NCBI RefSeq assembly: GCF_003012795.1 | Contig: NZ_PXYH01000003.1 | Coordinates: 171,738-235,737, forward strand | Reading direction: 5' to 3' | Length of the DNA: 64,000 nucleotides | Origin: Zobellella taiwanensis | GTDB lineage: Bacteria; Pseudomonadota; Gammaproteobacteria; Enterobacterales; Aeromonadaceae | In this document: positions 10,201 to 20,287 of the stretch, in pieces | Position numbering within the stretch: position 1 is the first letter of the stretch | Layout: every line of letters starts with the position of its first letter | Made by a program: the position numbers and the translations under genes | The notes under the pieces: generated by a model | The model's database searches: none | What the model saw: the letters and a program-made list of their open reading frames with translations, nothing else | What the model was told of the DNA's origin: nothing

Positions 10201-13200
10201 CCCCGCAGGCGCGGGGATAAACCGTTGAGCCCCCGCCAGTGGTGCTTTTCCAGCACCCGTTCCCCGCAGGCGCGGGGATAAACCGCGCCACCTGGGCCAG
10301 AATGCTGGCCTCATGGGCCGTTCCCCGCAGGCGCGGGGATAAACCGGTGCGCGAACTGTCGGTGGTGCTCGATGAAGCCCGTTCCCCGCAGGCGCGGGGA
10401 TAAACCGAATATAATTCAACCTTTAGTTGAATGCAAACTCCGTTCCCCGCAGGCGCGGGGATAAACCGGAGTACGTTTTCGATGCCGCATCAACCGCCAG
10501 CCGTTCCCCGCAGGCGCGGGGATAAACCGCTGTGGCATCTCAGGTGCAGCAGGACGCTGACCCGTTCCCCGCAGGCGCGGGGATAAACCGTTCACCGAGA
10601 TCGCCAACCACGCCTGGGAGGTCCGTTCCCCGCAGGCGCGGGGATAAACCGGCCAGAGCAGATACAGTGTCCGCAACCGAGACCCGTTCCCCGCAGGCGC
10701 GGGGATAAACCGCGCGCCAGCCGCCGGTGCCGCCGTACTGCCAGCCGTTCCCCGCAGGCGCGGGGATAAACCGTTACCTCCTGTTTATCGGTCAGCTCCA
10801 GGCCACCGTTCCCCGCAGGCGCGGGGATAAACCGGGTAATACTGCGGCATGATTGATAATCCAAATCCGTTCCCCGCAGGCGCGGGGATAAACCGCAGTC
10901 GGCAGGTCCGTCGTAATCGATCACCGACCGTTCCCCGCAGGCGCGGGGATAAACCGTGATCTATCGCCAGGCGGTGTTCGCCCGCGCCCCGTTCCCCGCA
11001 GGCGCGGGGATAAACCGCTCCCCGGATATTGCCAGCGAGCCATAACGGTCCGTTCCCCGCAGGCGCGGGGATAAACCGCATTTCCATTAATCTACTTGTG
11101 CACATGAGTACCCGTTCCCCGCAGGCGCGGGGATAAACCGGTAATGAGTTGCTGAATGTAGCGGTATTCGTCCCGTTCCCCGCAGGCGCGGGGATAAACC
11201 GAAATGAAAATCAACTATCGCAAAAACATCGACCCGTTCCCCGCAGGCGCGGGGATAAACCGCTGATAAAAAACATAGCCAGCACCAGCCAGACCCGTTC
11301 CCCGCAGGCGCGGGGATAAACCGTCCTTCACGATCTGCGTCCAGGTGGTAAACGGCCGTTCCCCGCAGGCGCGGGGATAAACCGGAATTGGCTTACATGG
11401 TGGAGCTTCACCAGCGCCGTTCCCCGCAGGCGCGGGGATAAACCGGGCTGCCGGTTCTCTTGGGGGCTCGTTCACCGCCGTTCCCCGCAGGCGCGGGGAT
11501 AAACCGGACAATTTATTCGACCAACTGACGGTGGTGACCCGTTCCCCGCAGGCGCGGGGATAAACCGAACATGAAACCATAACAGGGGTTAATGAAAATC
11601 CGTTCCCCGCAGGCGCGGGGATAAACCGCAACGCCGCCCTAACGTGTCTGTCACAGTGGTCCGTTCCCCGCAGGCGCGGGGATAAACCGCATGGCCGAAA
11701 TGGCTTCCCGCATGACATCAACCGTTCCCCGCAGGCGCGGGGATAAACCGGAAGTAGTCACAACCCCGTCACCCTGGAGTTCCCGTTCCCCGCAGGCGCG
11801 GGGATAAACCGTAATGGTGAAATTTCATCCACTGGGCACAGCACCGTTCCCCGCAGGCGCGGGGATAAACCGTCCGGCAGGATCCATTATCACCTGCTGG
11901 TGCACCGTTCCCCGCAGGCGCGGGGATAAACCGTCACAGACTCCCCCCTCGGAATCAGGTCAAAACCGTTCCCCGCAGGCGCGGGGATAAACCGCACTGG
12001 GCTTGTTACCACGATTGAATCTCAAACCGTTCCCCGCAGGCGCGGGGATAAACCGATAGGCCCGTTCATCGTCGGGACGCTCCGCCACCGTTCCCCGCAG
12101 GCGCGGGGATAAACCGCGGGGGCAGTAGTCCCGTACTCTGAACCCATGCCGTTCCCCGCAGGCGCGGGGATAAACCGCGGCTATGTTGGAGCTAGTGGAG
12201 AAGATAGAACCGTTCCCCGCAGGCGCGGGGATAAACCGGTGGAGGTGTTTGGCGTCAAGCTGCAGATCACCCGTTCCCCGCAGGCGCGGGGATAAACCGG
12301 TCAACGAGCAGTTTATCCCCGAGCTGGAGATCCGTTCCCCGCAGGCGCGGGGATAAACCGCCACCGTCAGCAATGACGGCTTCTGGCCGGATCCGTTCCC
12401 CGCAGGCGCGGGGATAAACCGCAGGCCATTCTGGCGCTCAGCCCCCAGCCCTTCCGTTCCCCGCAGGCGCGGGGATAAACCGGCCCAATTGGGATTGGGC
12501 AGCGTACAAAACTACCGTTCCCCGCAGGCGCGGGGATAAACCGGGAAATGTTTGATACCATCCGCGCCGGGAGTCCCGTTCCCCGCAGGCGCGGGGATAA
12601 ACCGCGCAATCAGCACATCGCGCCGGGGGATGGCCTCCGTTCCCCGCAGGCGCGGGGATAAACCGATCGACCTGGCCTGGCTGGGGGCCGATGTGGCCCG
12701 TTCCCCGCAGGCGCGGGGATAAACCGCCAGTACAGCGTGGATCTGGATGCCGGCATCGCCGTTCCCCGCAGGCGCGGGGATAAACCGCAGGATATTACGG
12801 CCATTCACCACGGGGGAAACCGTTCCCCGCAGGCGCGGGGATAAACCGACGAATCGCTCTAGTAATCTTGTCTCTTTTGGCCGTTCCCCGCAGGCGCGGG
12901 GATAAACCGTTTCCTTTGATGATATAATATTAGGGGCATGACCGTTCCCCGCAGGCGCGGGGATAAACCGAAAAATGCAGGGATATTTTGATGGATTTAT
13001 GACCGTTCCCCGCAGGCGCGGGGATAAACCGGGACAGGCCTCGGCGCTTCCTTTCCTTCCCCACCGTTCCCCGCAGGCGCGGGGATAAACCGCGGTACTC
13101 AGTTGCCAAAATTGCTTACCATGCCCGTTCCCCGCAGGCGCGGGGATAAACCGTTACAACTTGACCATCGACTTCGCAACTAATACCGTTCCCCGCAGGC

Positions 13201-16200
13201 GCGGGGATAAACCGCGGATGCTTTGCGGATACACCGGTATGCTGCTCCGTTCCCCGCAGGCGCGGGGATAAACCGCGCACGACGCCAACCGCCAGGCGCT
13301 GGCCCAGCCGTTCCCCGCAGGCGCGGGGATAAACCGCATATCGACACCAAGGGTTACAGTTACCCGGCCCGTTCCCCGCAGGCGCGGGGATAAACCGGGT
13401 GTTCCACTGCTTGCGCAGCTTGGACGGGCCCGTTCCCCGCAGGCGCGGGGATAAACCGCGATGATCTTGGTGGATCAGCTGAGAAGCAAACCGTTCCCCG
13501 CAGGCGCGGGGATAAACCGATCTGGTCAGACAGGATCTGCCGGTGCAGTTCCCGTTCCCCGCAGGCGCGGGGATAAACCGTATGCCAGCGCTGCCGCCAT
13601 TCGCCGGGATGTCCGTTCCCCGCAGGCGCGGGGATAAACCGGCGTCGGCATAGAGCCGGAACAGGGAGGCGGCCCGTTCCCCGCAGGCGCGGGGATAAAC
13701 CGCTGATATGTTGACCGGGCGGCCTTATTCTCGACCGTTCCCCGCAGGCGCGGGGATAAACCGAACAGCACTCCGCACCAATCCGCCGTTCATTACCGTT
13801 CCCCGCAGGCGCGGGGATAAACCGGACCCAGCCGTTCGCGAGCGGGTGATCCAGTACCGTTCCCCGCAGGCGCGGGGATAAACCGAAAAAGTGCTGGCCG
13901 GCATGTTGGCCCTGCAGCCGTTCCCCGCAGGCGCGGGGATAAACCGCTGCTGGAATTCCGCGAACGTGGCGGGACTGACCGTTCCCCGCAGGCGCGGGGA
14001 TAAACCGGCTGCTCAATGAGCAGCCTAAGCCGCTGGGTACCGTTCCCCGCAGGCGCGGGGATAAACCGCGTCTTCGCAGTCTTCCACCCAACAACACAAA
14101 CCGTTCCCCGCAGGCGCGGGGATAAACCGACCTGTTAGCCGTCAGCGTGTTGCTGTTGCGCCCGTTCCCCGCAGGCGCGGGGATAAACCGGTTCACGTCG
14201 CTTATATTTTGGTTTTTATTCTCCGTTCCCCGCAGGCGCGGGGATAAACCGACTTTGCTTTTATACATTGTCGGCAGCATGGTCCGTTCCCCGCAGGCGC
14301 GGGGATAAACCGTCTGCGGCCCTCGCTGGGCCTACCATCACCGACCGTTCCCCGCAGGCGCGGGGATAAACCGGAGCCGACATGGCCTACACCGAAACCG
14401 AGCTGCCGTTCCCCGCAGGCGCGGGGATAAACCGGCGTCTGCTGCTGTGTATTTTTGGGCTCCGTTTCCGTTCCCCGCAGGCGCGGGGATAAACCGCCTC
14501 AAGATGCCCTTGCGCCGGGTTTCTATGACCGTTCCCCGCAGGCGCGGGGATAAACCGCTTGTATATGGCCTTGGCGGTGTCGATGGTCACCGTTCCCCGC
14601 AGGCGCGGGGATAAACCGTGCTACACTTGCACGAAATCGCGTTGGGCGAACCGTTCCCCGCAGGCGCGGGGATAAACCGAAGGCTAAAAAAAAGACCGAA
14701 CAGATGGTCGGCCGTTCCCCGCAGGCGCGGGGATAAACCGATAGACGCCCAAAAGGTTACAATCAGGGTATTCCGTTCCCCGCAGGCGCGGGGATAAACC
14801 GATTATCAAGACGATTTATTCGACTAGGATTGCCCGTTCCCCGCAGGCGCGGGGATAAACCGTGAGGATCGCACCATGTATCAGTTTCAAATCACCGTTC
14901 CCCGCAGGCGCGGGGATAAACCGTTTCCGACCCATTGGTCCCTCGTGTGCGGTGTCCGTTCCCCGCAGGCGCGGGGATAAACCGCTTTATGGCTTGGCGC
15001 TACGCAGGGAGCAACACCGTTCCCCGCAGGCGCGGGGATAAACCGCTATGGTTCTGGGGGATCTGCACTGCGAGAAACCGTTCCCCGCAGGCGCGGGGAT
15101 AAACCGTTAAGTCATACCCTGGAATTCTTCATGTTCAACCGTTCCCCGCAGGCGCGGGGATAAACCTCGCTGACGGCTGCCGCTTCCGCGTTGGTGTCCC
15201 CGTTCCCCGCAGGCGCGGGGATAAACCGCTATTGAGACAGACGGCAAGGCTATGACTTTGCCGTTCCCCGCAGGCGCGGGGATAAACCGAGGATTACGCG
15301 ATGATTGAACAACGATCCCCCCCGTTCCCCGCAGGCGCGGGGATAAACCGTTTCAATGCACCGTGCAGTTTCACCGTCATCCCCGTTCCCCGCAGGCGCG
15401 GGGATAAACCGGAGCGACGCAAACCGCTGCCCAGCTCGACCGGCCGTTCCCCGCAGGCGCGGGGATAAACCGAGCAGATCGAGCCGAACAAGCGCTACCA
15501 CGGCCCGTTCCCCGCAGGCGCGGGGATAAACCGCCTACTTGAATCGCGCCTTTCAGATTGGCGGTCCGTTCCCCGCAGGCGCGGGGATAAACCGGGCATT
15601 TTGCCCTGCCCGGTCGCGCAACTTAACCGTTCCCCGCAGGCGCGGGGATAAACCGTCGTTGTGCTCGCCCTTCTTCTGTGCTGTATCCCGTTCCCCGCAG
15701 GCGCGGGGATAAACCGGAGCTTGCACTGGTGCTGACTGATGGGGTTGCCCGTTCCCCGCAGGCGCGGGGATAAACCGGGTACTGACGGAGTGGTCAGGTC
15801 GGTTAACCTCCGTTCCCCGCAGGCGCGGGGATAAACCGATTGGTGATTCTATGTTCTGTGGTCATTGTGGCCGTTCCCCGCAGGCGCGGGGATAAACCGG
15901 CATTTCCTCCGGTGTTATCAGTCATCATCCACCCGTTCCCCGCAGGCGCGGGGATAAAGGATGGGGTATTCCCGTTCCATGGCGTCCTGTCACCCGTTCC
16001 CCGCAGGCGCGGGGATAAACCGATTATCGAGATGGCCCCAGCGACTGGGATTGCCCGTTCCCCGCAGGCGCGGGGATAAACCGCGTTCCATCATCGCCAT
16101 CGAGCGCATGATCGACTGTTCCCCGCAGGCGCGGGGATAAACCGTTTCCCTGGCTAATGATGAAAAGGGATATGCCCCGTTCCCCGCAGGCGCGGGGATA

Positions 16201-16693
16201 AACCGAGAGGATCTTGTTGCTGGATCTTTCCGGTGTACCGTTCCCCGCAGGCGCGGGGATAAACCGTGTTTAGTTGCCCGTCTGGCCGTTACGGTCGACC
16301 GTTCCCCGCAGGCGCGGGGATAAACCGCGCGATCCTTGTTCACGATTACACCATCAGCCCCGTTCCCCGCAGGCGCGGGGATAAACCGGTGATGAATCGC
16401 GCCGTTGAGGGTCTGGACGTCCGTTCCCCGCAGGCGCGGGGATAAACCGCGAGAGGTGAGGCTGTGAGTGGGTTATATGTTCCGTTCCCCGCAGGCGCGG
16501 GGATAAACCGAGGCAGCTAAAAAGCAGCTTGCGGCTGTTGAGCCGTTCCCCGCAGGCGCGGGGATAAACCGGTCGAGGTCATGCTCGGCCCGGCAGAGCT
16601 GGACCGTTCCCCGCAGGCGCGGGGATAAACCGGATTAGATTGAGGTTTTCGGCGCCGACGGTGACCGTTCCCCGCAGGCGCGGGGATGAACTA
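7206..16693 (+). CRISPR. Type I-E CRISPR array, 156 repeats and 155 spacers
   Basis: The 29-bp repeat begins CCGTTCCCCGCAGGC and ends GCGGGGATAAACCG, forming a 7-bp stem TCCCCGC/GCGGGGA around loop AGGC, the type I-E repeat architecture. Spacers are 32 nt, giving a 61-bp period; four are 33 nt (7296-7328, 11079-11111, 14435-14467, 15900-15932). Counting from 7206 to the last repeat at 16665 gives 156 repeats. Changed repeats cluster at the far end: 15139-15167 (last base T), 15933-15961 (last three bases altered), 16116-16144 (second base T) and the final degenerate one 16665-16693 (ends GATGAACTA). That polarity, with cas2 and the leader on the left, means new spacers enter at 7206 and the array is transcribed on the + strand. 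Some spacer pairs overlap or are homologous. No gene is encoded inside the array. Confidence 0.98.
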
Positions 16694-16783
16694 ATCCCTA
16701 TTGTCACACCGTCAGTCAGGCCGGGATTAAGCCCCTTCGCTGCACTACCCTTAATAAGCAGTCAACCACTGGAGGAGAGAGTT

Positions 16784-17032
16784 ATGCGAGCTTTGTTTTC
16801 TATGCTGTTGGCCGGGGTGTTGATGCTGGGCAGTGGCGGTGTGCTGGCCAGCAGTTGTCCGGCGCACATGGCGGCCATCGACGCCCGGCTGGCGGAAAAC
16901 CCCGTTTTGTCGGAGGAAGAAGCGGCCCGGGTGGCCGAACTCAGGGCCGAGGGGGAGGCCAGGCATCTGGCCGGTGATCACGCGGAGTCCATGCGCCTGC
17001 TGGCGGAAGCCGAGAAAATCCTGGGCATTTGA
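16784..17032 (+). CDS. Small exported protein of unknown function
   Basis: An 82-residue protein with a clear Sec signal peptide (MRALFSMLLAGVLMLGSGGVLAS, cleavage probably after LAS) followed by a short helical, Glu/Ala-rich mature part with one cysteine (SSCPAHM). A strong ribosome site GGAGGAGAG precedes the ATG at 16784. I do not recognise the family. It is the first gene after the CRISPR array and is followed by a perfect intrinsic terminator, so it is probably a single-gene transcript. The 90 bp between the array and this gene carry no clear feature beyond its ribosome site. Confidence 0.7.
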   Translation: MRALFSMLLAGVLMLGSGGVLASSCPAHMAAIDARLAENPVLSEEEAARVAELRAEGEARHLAGDHAESMRLLAEAEKILGI

Positions 17033-17051
17033 GCCGGACCGGCTCATGATG

Positions 17052-17081
17052 GCCCCGCCGGGTTGCCGGCGGGGCTTTTTT
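17052..17081 (+). terminator. Intrinsic terminator after the small exported protein
   Basis: Perfect 10-bp stem GCCCCGCCGG / CCGGCGGGGC with loop GTTG, followed directly by six T residues. It ends the transcript of the 82-residue exported protein. Confidence 0.9.
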
Positions 17082-17099
17082 CTGGACGAGGGAGGTTGG

Positions 17100-17426
17100 G
17101 TGAACGCGCAAGTGGCGTGGCCGGCGATCATTGAATTTGCCGGCGGGCAGGGGTATGCCTGGGTGGCGGATAATGCCTCGCTGGCGGCTTATGGGCCGCA
17201 CGAGGGGGACGGCCTTATCGATAGCCGGGGGCGGATGCATGTTTTGTCGCAGCGGCCGTCGGGCGGGCTGTACTGGTGCCCGCAGCCGGGGTTAGTATGC
17301 CTGGCGCAACTGAACGAGGGGCTGCGGCACTTTGCGGCCGGGCTGGGTATTTGCTGTCTTCCCAAGCTGAACGTGCGTTCGGCGCCGGAGGCCGTGGCGC
17401 TGGTCGCCTGGCTCGAACGGCAGTGA
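17100..17426 (+). CDS. Conserved hypothetical protein, possibly DUF4144
   Basis: 108 residues from a GTG start at 17100, chosen because GAGGGAGG lies a few bases upstream. The sequence starts [16 protein letters not shown], has a central [14 protein letters not shown] strand pair and a CCLPKL motif near the end. This layout resembles the DUF4144 family of small cytoplasmic proteins in gammaproteobacteria, but the match is from memory and uncertain. No signal peptide or membrane segment. It overlaps the possible upstream ATG of the next gene (TGATG), so the two may be co-expressed. Confidence 0.6.
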   Translation: MNAQVAWPAIIEFAGGQGYAWVADNASLAAYGPHEGDGLIDSRGRMHVLSQRPSGGLYWCPQPGLVCLAQLNEGLRHFAAGLGICCLPKLNVRSAPEAVALVAWLERQ

Positions 17427-17443
17427 TGGTTAACAAGGTCAAC

Positions 17444-17836
17444 ATGAGTAAATATCTGTTTTTGTGGTGCCTGCCCTGGCTGCTGCTGCTCAAGGCGTGC
17501 AGTTCCGATCCGGTGCCCGATCAGCCCGCGCCCGCGGGGTATCAGGCCGAGGGCAAGGCCTCGTTTTACGGCAGCCGCCATCATGGCCGGCAAACCGCCA
17601 ACGGCGAGCGGTTCGATAAACATGCCCTCACCGCCGCCCACAAGACGTTGCCTTTCGGCAGCCGGGTGCGGGTCATCAATCTCGCCAACCAGCGTGCGGT
17701 GGTGGTGCGCATCAATGATCGCGGGCCCTATGCCCGGGGCCGCATCATCGATTTGTCCGAGCAGGCAGCCCGGGAGCTTGGCATGATCCGCGACGGTGTG
17801 GTGATGGTGCGCCTGGAGTTGTTGTCAGCACCGTAA
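17444..17836 (+). CDS. RlpA-like double-psi beta-barrel lipoprotein
   Basis: A 130-residue lipoprotein related to RlpA, the septal lytic transglycosylase that acts on denuded glycan. Seen: signal peptide [19 protein letters not shown] with lipobox LKAC; then the DPBB core with [35 protein letters not shown] and [17 protein letters not shown], where the Asp of NDRGP is the expected catalytic acid. There is no C-terminal SPOR domain, so it is the short form rather than full RlpA. An upstream in-frame ATG at 17426 is possible, but 17444 has the better ribosome site. The last 92 bp overlap the convergent cobC gene. Confidence 0.85.
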   Translation: MSKYLFLWCLPWLLLLKACSSDPVPDQPAPAGYQAEGKASFYGSRHHGRQTANGERFDKHALTAAHKTLPFGSRVRVINLANQRAVVVRINDRGPYARGRIIDLSEQAARELGMIRDGVVMVRLELLSAP

Positions 17837-18356
17837 GTGCCTGGTAAGGCACCGGCGCCGGCCAGTCCTGCGGCTGTGCCGGCAGCGGGTGGCCGCCTGC
17901 CAGCAGGCGGGCGGCATTGATCCAGCCGGCATGTCCCACCGCCAGCACAGGTCCGGGCGGGCGGGTGCCCAGCCAGTGCCCAACCCGGGCGAACAGCCGT
18001 TCCAGGCTTTCGCCGCCGCCCGGGGCATGGCGGGCGAAATTGGCGCACCAGGCGTCCAGCTCGGCCAGGGGGATGTCACACCAGGGGCGGCCGTCCCAAT
18101 GGCCAAAGTCCACTTCCGCCAGGTCCGGCTCCACCCGGCACAACCAGCCTTGTCGGCGCAGCAATTCGCCGACCTCGCGCGAGCGGGCAAGGGGGCTGAC
18201 ATGGATTTCCCTGGGCAGCCGGTGGCGGCGGGCAAAGCGTGCTATGCGCCCGGCCAGGCGGCGCAGCCTGCGCGGGTCCACGGTGGCGTCGGTACGGCCC
18301 AGGCAGCGTCCCTCTATGCGCTTTGGCCTGGGGTGGCGCCAGATATAAAGGCTCAC
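17745..18356 (-). CDS. cobC: Alpha-ribazole phosphatase (histidine phosphatase family)
   Basis: Removes the phosphate of alpha-ribazole-5'-phosphate (or of adenosylcobalamin-5'-phosphate) late in cobalamin assembly. Seen: the phosphoglycerate-mutase-like start LYIWRHPRP with the RH catalytic motif, SPLARSRE near residue 55, [10 protein letters not shown], and the second catalytic histidine in [13 protein letters not shown] start at 18356 overlaps the cobS stop (GTGA). The 203-residue length fits the family, but the C-terminal tail after LTVLTTTPG runs 92 bp into the opposite RlpA-like gene, an unusual convergent overlap. Confidence 0.85.
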   Translation of the reverse strand: MSLYIWRHPRPKRIEGRCLGRTDATVDPRRLRRLAGRIARFARRHRLPREIHVSPLARSREVGELLRRQGWLCRVEPDLAEVDFGHWDGRPWCDIPLAELDAWCANFARHAPGGGESLERLFARVGHWLGTRPPGPVLAVGHAGWINAARLLAGGHPLPAQPQDWPAPVPYQALTVLTTTPGAPSPHRRGSCQAPGLPARTNR

Positions 18357-19123
18357 AGCGGCCACTGGGCGGCCAGTCCGGCGTAGATGGCCAGTTCGCT
18401 CAGTTGCTGGGTGGCGCCCAGGCCGTCGCCGGTATAGCCGCCGAGCCGGCGGCGCAGCAGTTGTTGCTGGTAACGAACCACGGCCAGCGCCAGCACCAGG
18501 GCGAGCAGCCACTGCAGCGGATGGAAGCCGGACCACAGTATCGCCAGGGGCGGCAATAACCAGAGTCCGGCCACCATGCCCTGGCCGGATGTGAGCTGCT
18601 GGGCCATGGGCTTGGCCTTGGCATGGTCCGGGTCGCCGCCATAGGGCAGCAGGGCCAGCAGGCTGATGCAGGCCAGGCGGGAGGCGCCGTGGCCGATCAC
18701 CAGAGCGGCCACGGCCTGGGGCAGGGGCAGGCCGGCCAGCAGTGCGATTTTCAGCAACAGCGCCAGCACCAGGCCCAGGGTGCCGAAGGTGCCCAGCCGC
18801 GAGTCCTTCATGATTTCCAGCGTTCTCTCCCGGGTCAGGCCGCCGCCGAGGCCATCGCAGGTGTCCGCCAGGCCGTCTTCGTGAAAGGCGCCGGTCAGGC
18901 GCACACCGGCGGCGGTGCTGGCCACGGCCGCCACCAGCGGGCCAAAGAGCAGGCTGGCCAGCCAGTAAACGGCGGCGCACAGCAGGCCCACCAGCAGGCC
19001 CACTGCCGGAAAATGGCGGCTGCTCTGGTGCAGCCAGTCGGGCTGGTAGTGGCGGAGGGCGGGCACCGGCAGCCGGGTCAGAAACTGGATGGCCACCAGC
19101 AACAGGCGCAGTTCATGAGCCAT
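18353..19123 (-). CDS. cobS: Adenosylcobinamide-GDP ribazoletransferase (cobalamin synthase)
   Basis: Integral membrane enzyme joining adenosylcobinamide-GDP and alpha-ribazole (phosphate). 256 residues, typical. Seen: IQFLTRLPVP at the N-terminus, FHEDGLADTCDGLGGG (acidic metal-binding motif), EIMKDSRLGTFG, and several hydrophobic helices. Starts 3 bp after the cobT stop and overlaps cobC, so cobT-cobS-cobC form one minus-strand operon. Confidence 0.94.
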   Translation of the reverse strand: MAHELRLLLVAIQFLTRLPVPALRHYQPDWLHQSSRHFPAVGLLVGLLCAAVYWLASLLFGPLVAAVASTAAGVRLTGAFHEDGLADTCDGLGGGLTRERTLEIMKDSRLGTFGTLGLVLALLLKIALLAGLPLPQAVAALVIGHGASRLACISLLALLPYGGDPDHAKAKPMAQQLTSGQGMVAGLWLLPPLAILWSGFHPLQWLLALVLALAVVRYQQQLLRRRLGGYTGDGLGATQQLSELAIYAGLAAQWPL

Positions 19124-19126
19124 GGC

Positions 19127-20188
19127 TCAGGCCTCTGGCCGGATGCCGGCGTCGGCAAAACTGGCCATTTCGCCGAGCAGGGCGCAGGCCGACTGCAACA
19201 GCGGGTAGGCCAGCACGGCACCGCTGCCTTCGCCCAGGCGCAGATCCAGTTCGAGCAAGGGCTCGGCGTCGAGCAGGCGCAGCAGGTGGCGGTGGCCGGG
19301 CTCGGCGGAGCGGTGTCCGAAAATGGCATACTGGCGGGTGCCCGGCGCCAGTTGTTCGGCTACCAGCAAGGCTACGCCGGCGATAAAGCCGTCCATCAGC
19401 AGGATGCGGCGCTGGCTGGCGGCCCGGATCAGGGCGCCGGCCATCATGGCGATTTCCAGGCCGCCGAGGGCGGCGAGGGCGGCCAGCGGGGTGCGCGCCG
19501 GCTCGTGGCGGGCCAGCACCTGTTCCAGCACCCGGTGTTTGCGGGCCAGGGCCGCGTCGTCGAGTCCGGTGCCCCGGCCGGTGCATTCGGCCAGCGGCAC
19601 CCGGCCCAGCCGGGCCAGCAGCAGGCTGGCGGCGGAGGTATTGCCGATGCCCATTTCGCCCACCACCAGCAGGTTGCCGGGCAGGGTATCGAGCAGTTCC
19701 ATGCCCCGGGCCAGCGCCTGCCGGCACTCGGTGGCGGTCATCGCCGGCTGGTGCAGGGCGTTGCGGGTGCCGCGGCGGATTTTGCGGTCAAGCAGGCCGG
19801 CGGCGGGGGCGAAGTCGGCGTCCACCCCGGCATCCACCACCTGCAGCGCCAGCCCGTGCTGGCGGGCAAACACATTGATGGCCGCGCCGCCGCGCAGAAA
19901 GTTGTGCACCATCTGGGCGGTCACCGTACTGGGATAGGCCGAGACCCCCTGGGCGGCCAGGCCGTGGTCGGCGGCAAACACCAGTATCTGGGGCTGCTCC
20001 AGTGCCGGCAGCAGGCGCCCCTGGATAAGCCCCAGGCGCAGCGCCAGCCCTTCCAGCCGCCCGAGCGACCCCCTGGGCTTGGTCTTGTTGTCCAGGGCCG
20101 CCTGCAGCCGGGCACTCAGTTCGGGGTTGGCCGGCGCCGCAATGGGGGGCACTATAAGGGTATCGCATTGTTCGGGGTGAGGAGACAT
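19127..20188 (-). CDS. cobT: Nicotinate-nucleotide--dimethylbenzimidazole phosphoribosyltransferase
   Basis: Makes alpha-ribazole-5'-phosphate from 5,6-dimethylbenzimidazole and nicotinate mononucleotide. 353 residues, the usual length. Seen: KTKPRGSLGRLE, FAADHGLAAQGVSAYP, QMVHNFLRGGAAINVFARQ, GEMGIGNTSAAS, GGLEIAMMAGA and FGHRSAEPGH, all family blocks; the catalytic glutamate lies in the C-terminal part. First gene of cobTSC; its promoter must lie in the 99 bp shared with the divergent gene at 20288. I see no cobalamin riboswitch, and the gap is too short for one. Confidence 0.95.
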   Translation of the reverse strand: MSPHPEQCDTLIVPPIAAPANPELSARLQAALDNKTKPRGSLGRLEGLALRLGLIQGRLLPALEQPQILVFAADHGLAAQGVSAYPSTVTAQMVHNFLRGGAAINVFARQHGLALQVVDAGVDADFAPAAGLLDRKIRRGTRNALHQPAMTATECRQALARGMELLDTLPGNLLVVGEMGIGNTSAASLLLARLGRVPLAECTGRGTGLDDAALARKHRVLEQVLARHEPARTPLAALAALGGLEIAMMAGALIRAASQRRILLMDGFIAGVALLVAEQLAPGTRQYAIFGHRSAEPGHRHLLRLLDAEPLLELDLRLGEGSGAVLAYPLLQSACALLGEMASFADAGIRPEA

Positions 20189-20287
20189 GGCTATCGCGGG
20201 CAGAGAATCAGGACTCGTATGCTATCAGATAACGGCCCAGGCCGGGATCCCGCCCTTTCCTTTTCAGCCAGCGAGGTATTCCTGCCT

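Noticed and set aside
7851..16343. Many open frames through the array encoding periodic peptides such as RFIPAPAGNG, VYPRACGER and GLSPRLRGT
   Set aside because: They are the 29-bp repeat read in three frames on the minus strand; the 61-bp period explains the cycling. Not genes.
20189..20287. Cobalamin riboswitch upstream of cobT
   Set aside because: The gap is under 100 bp and has no B12-box-like sequence.
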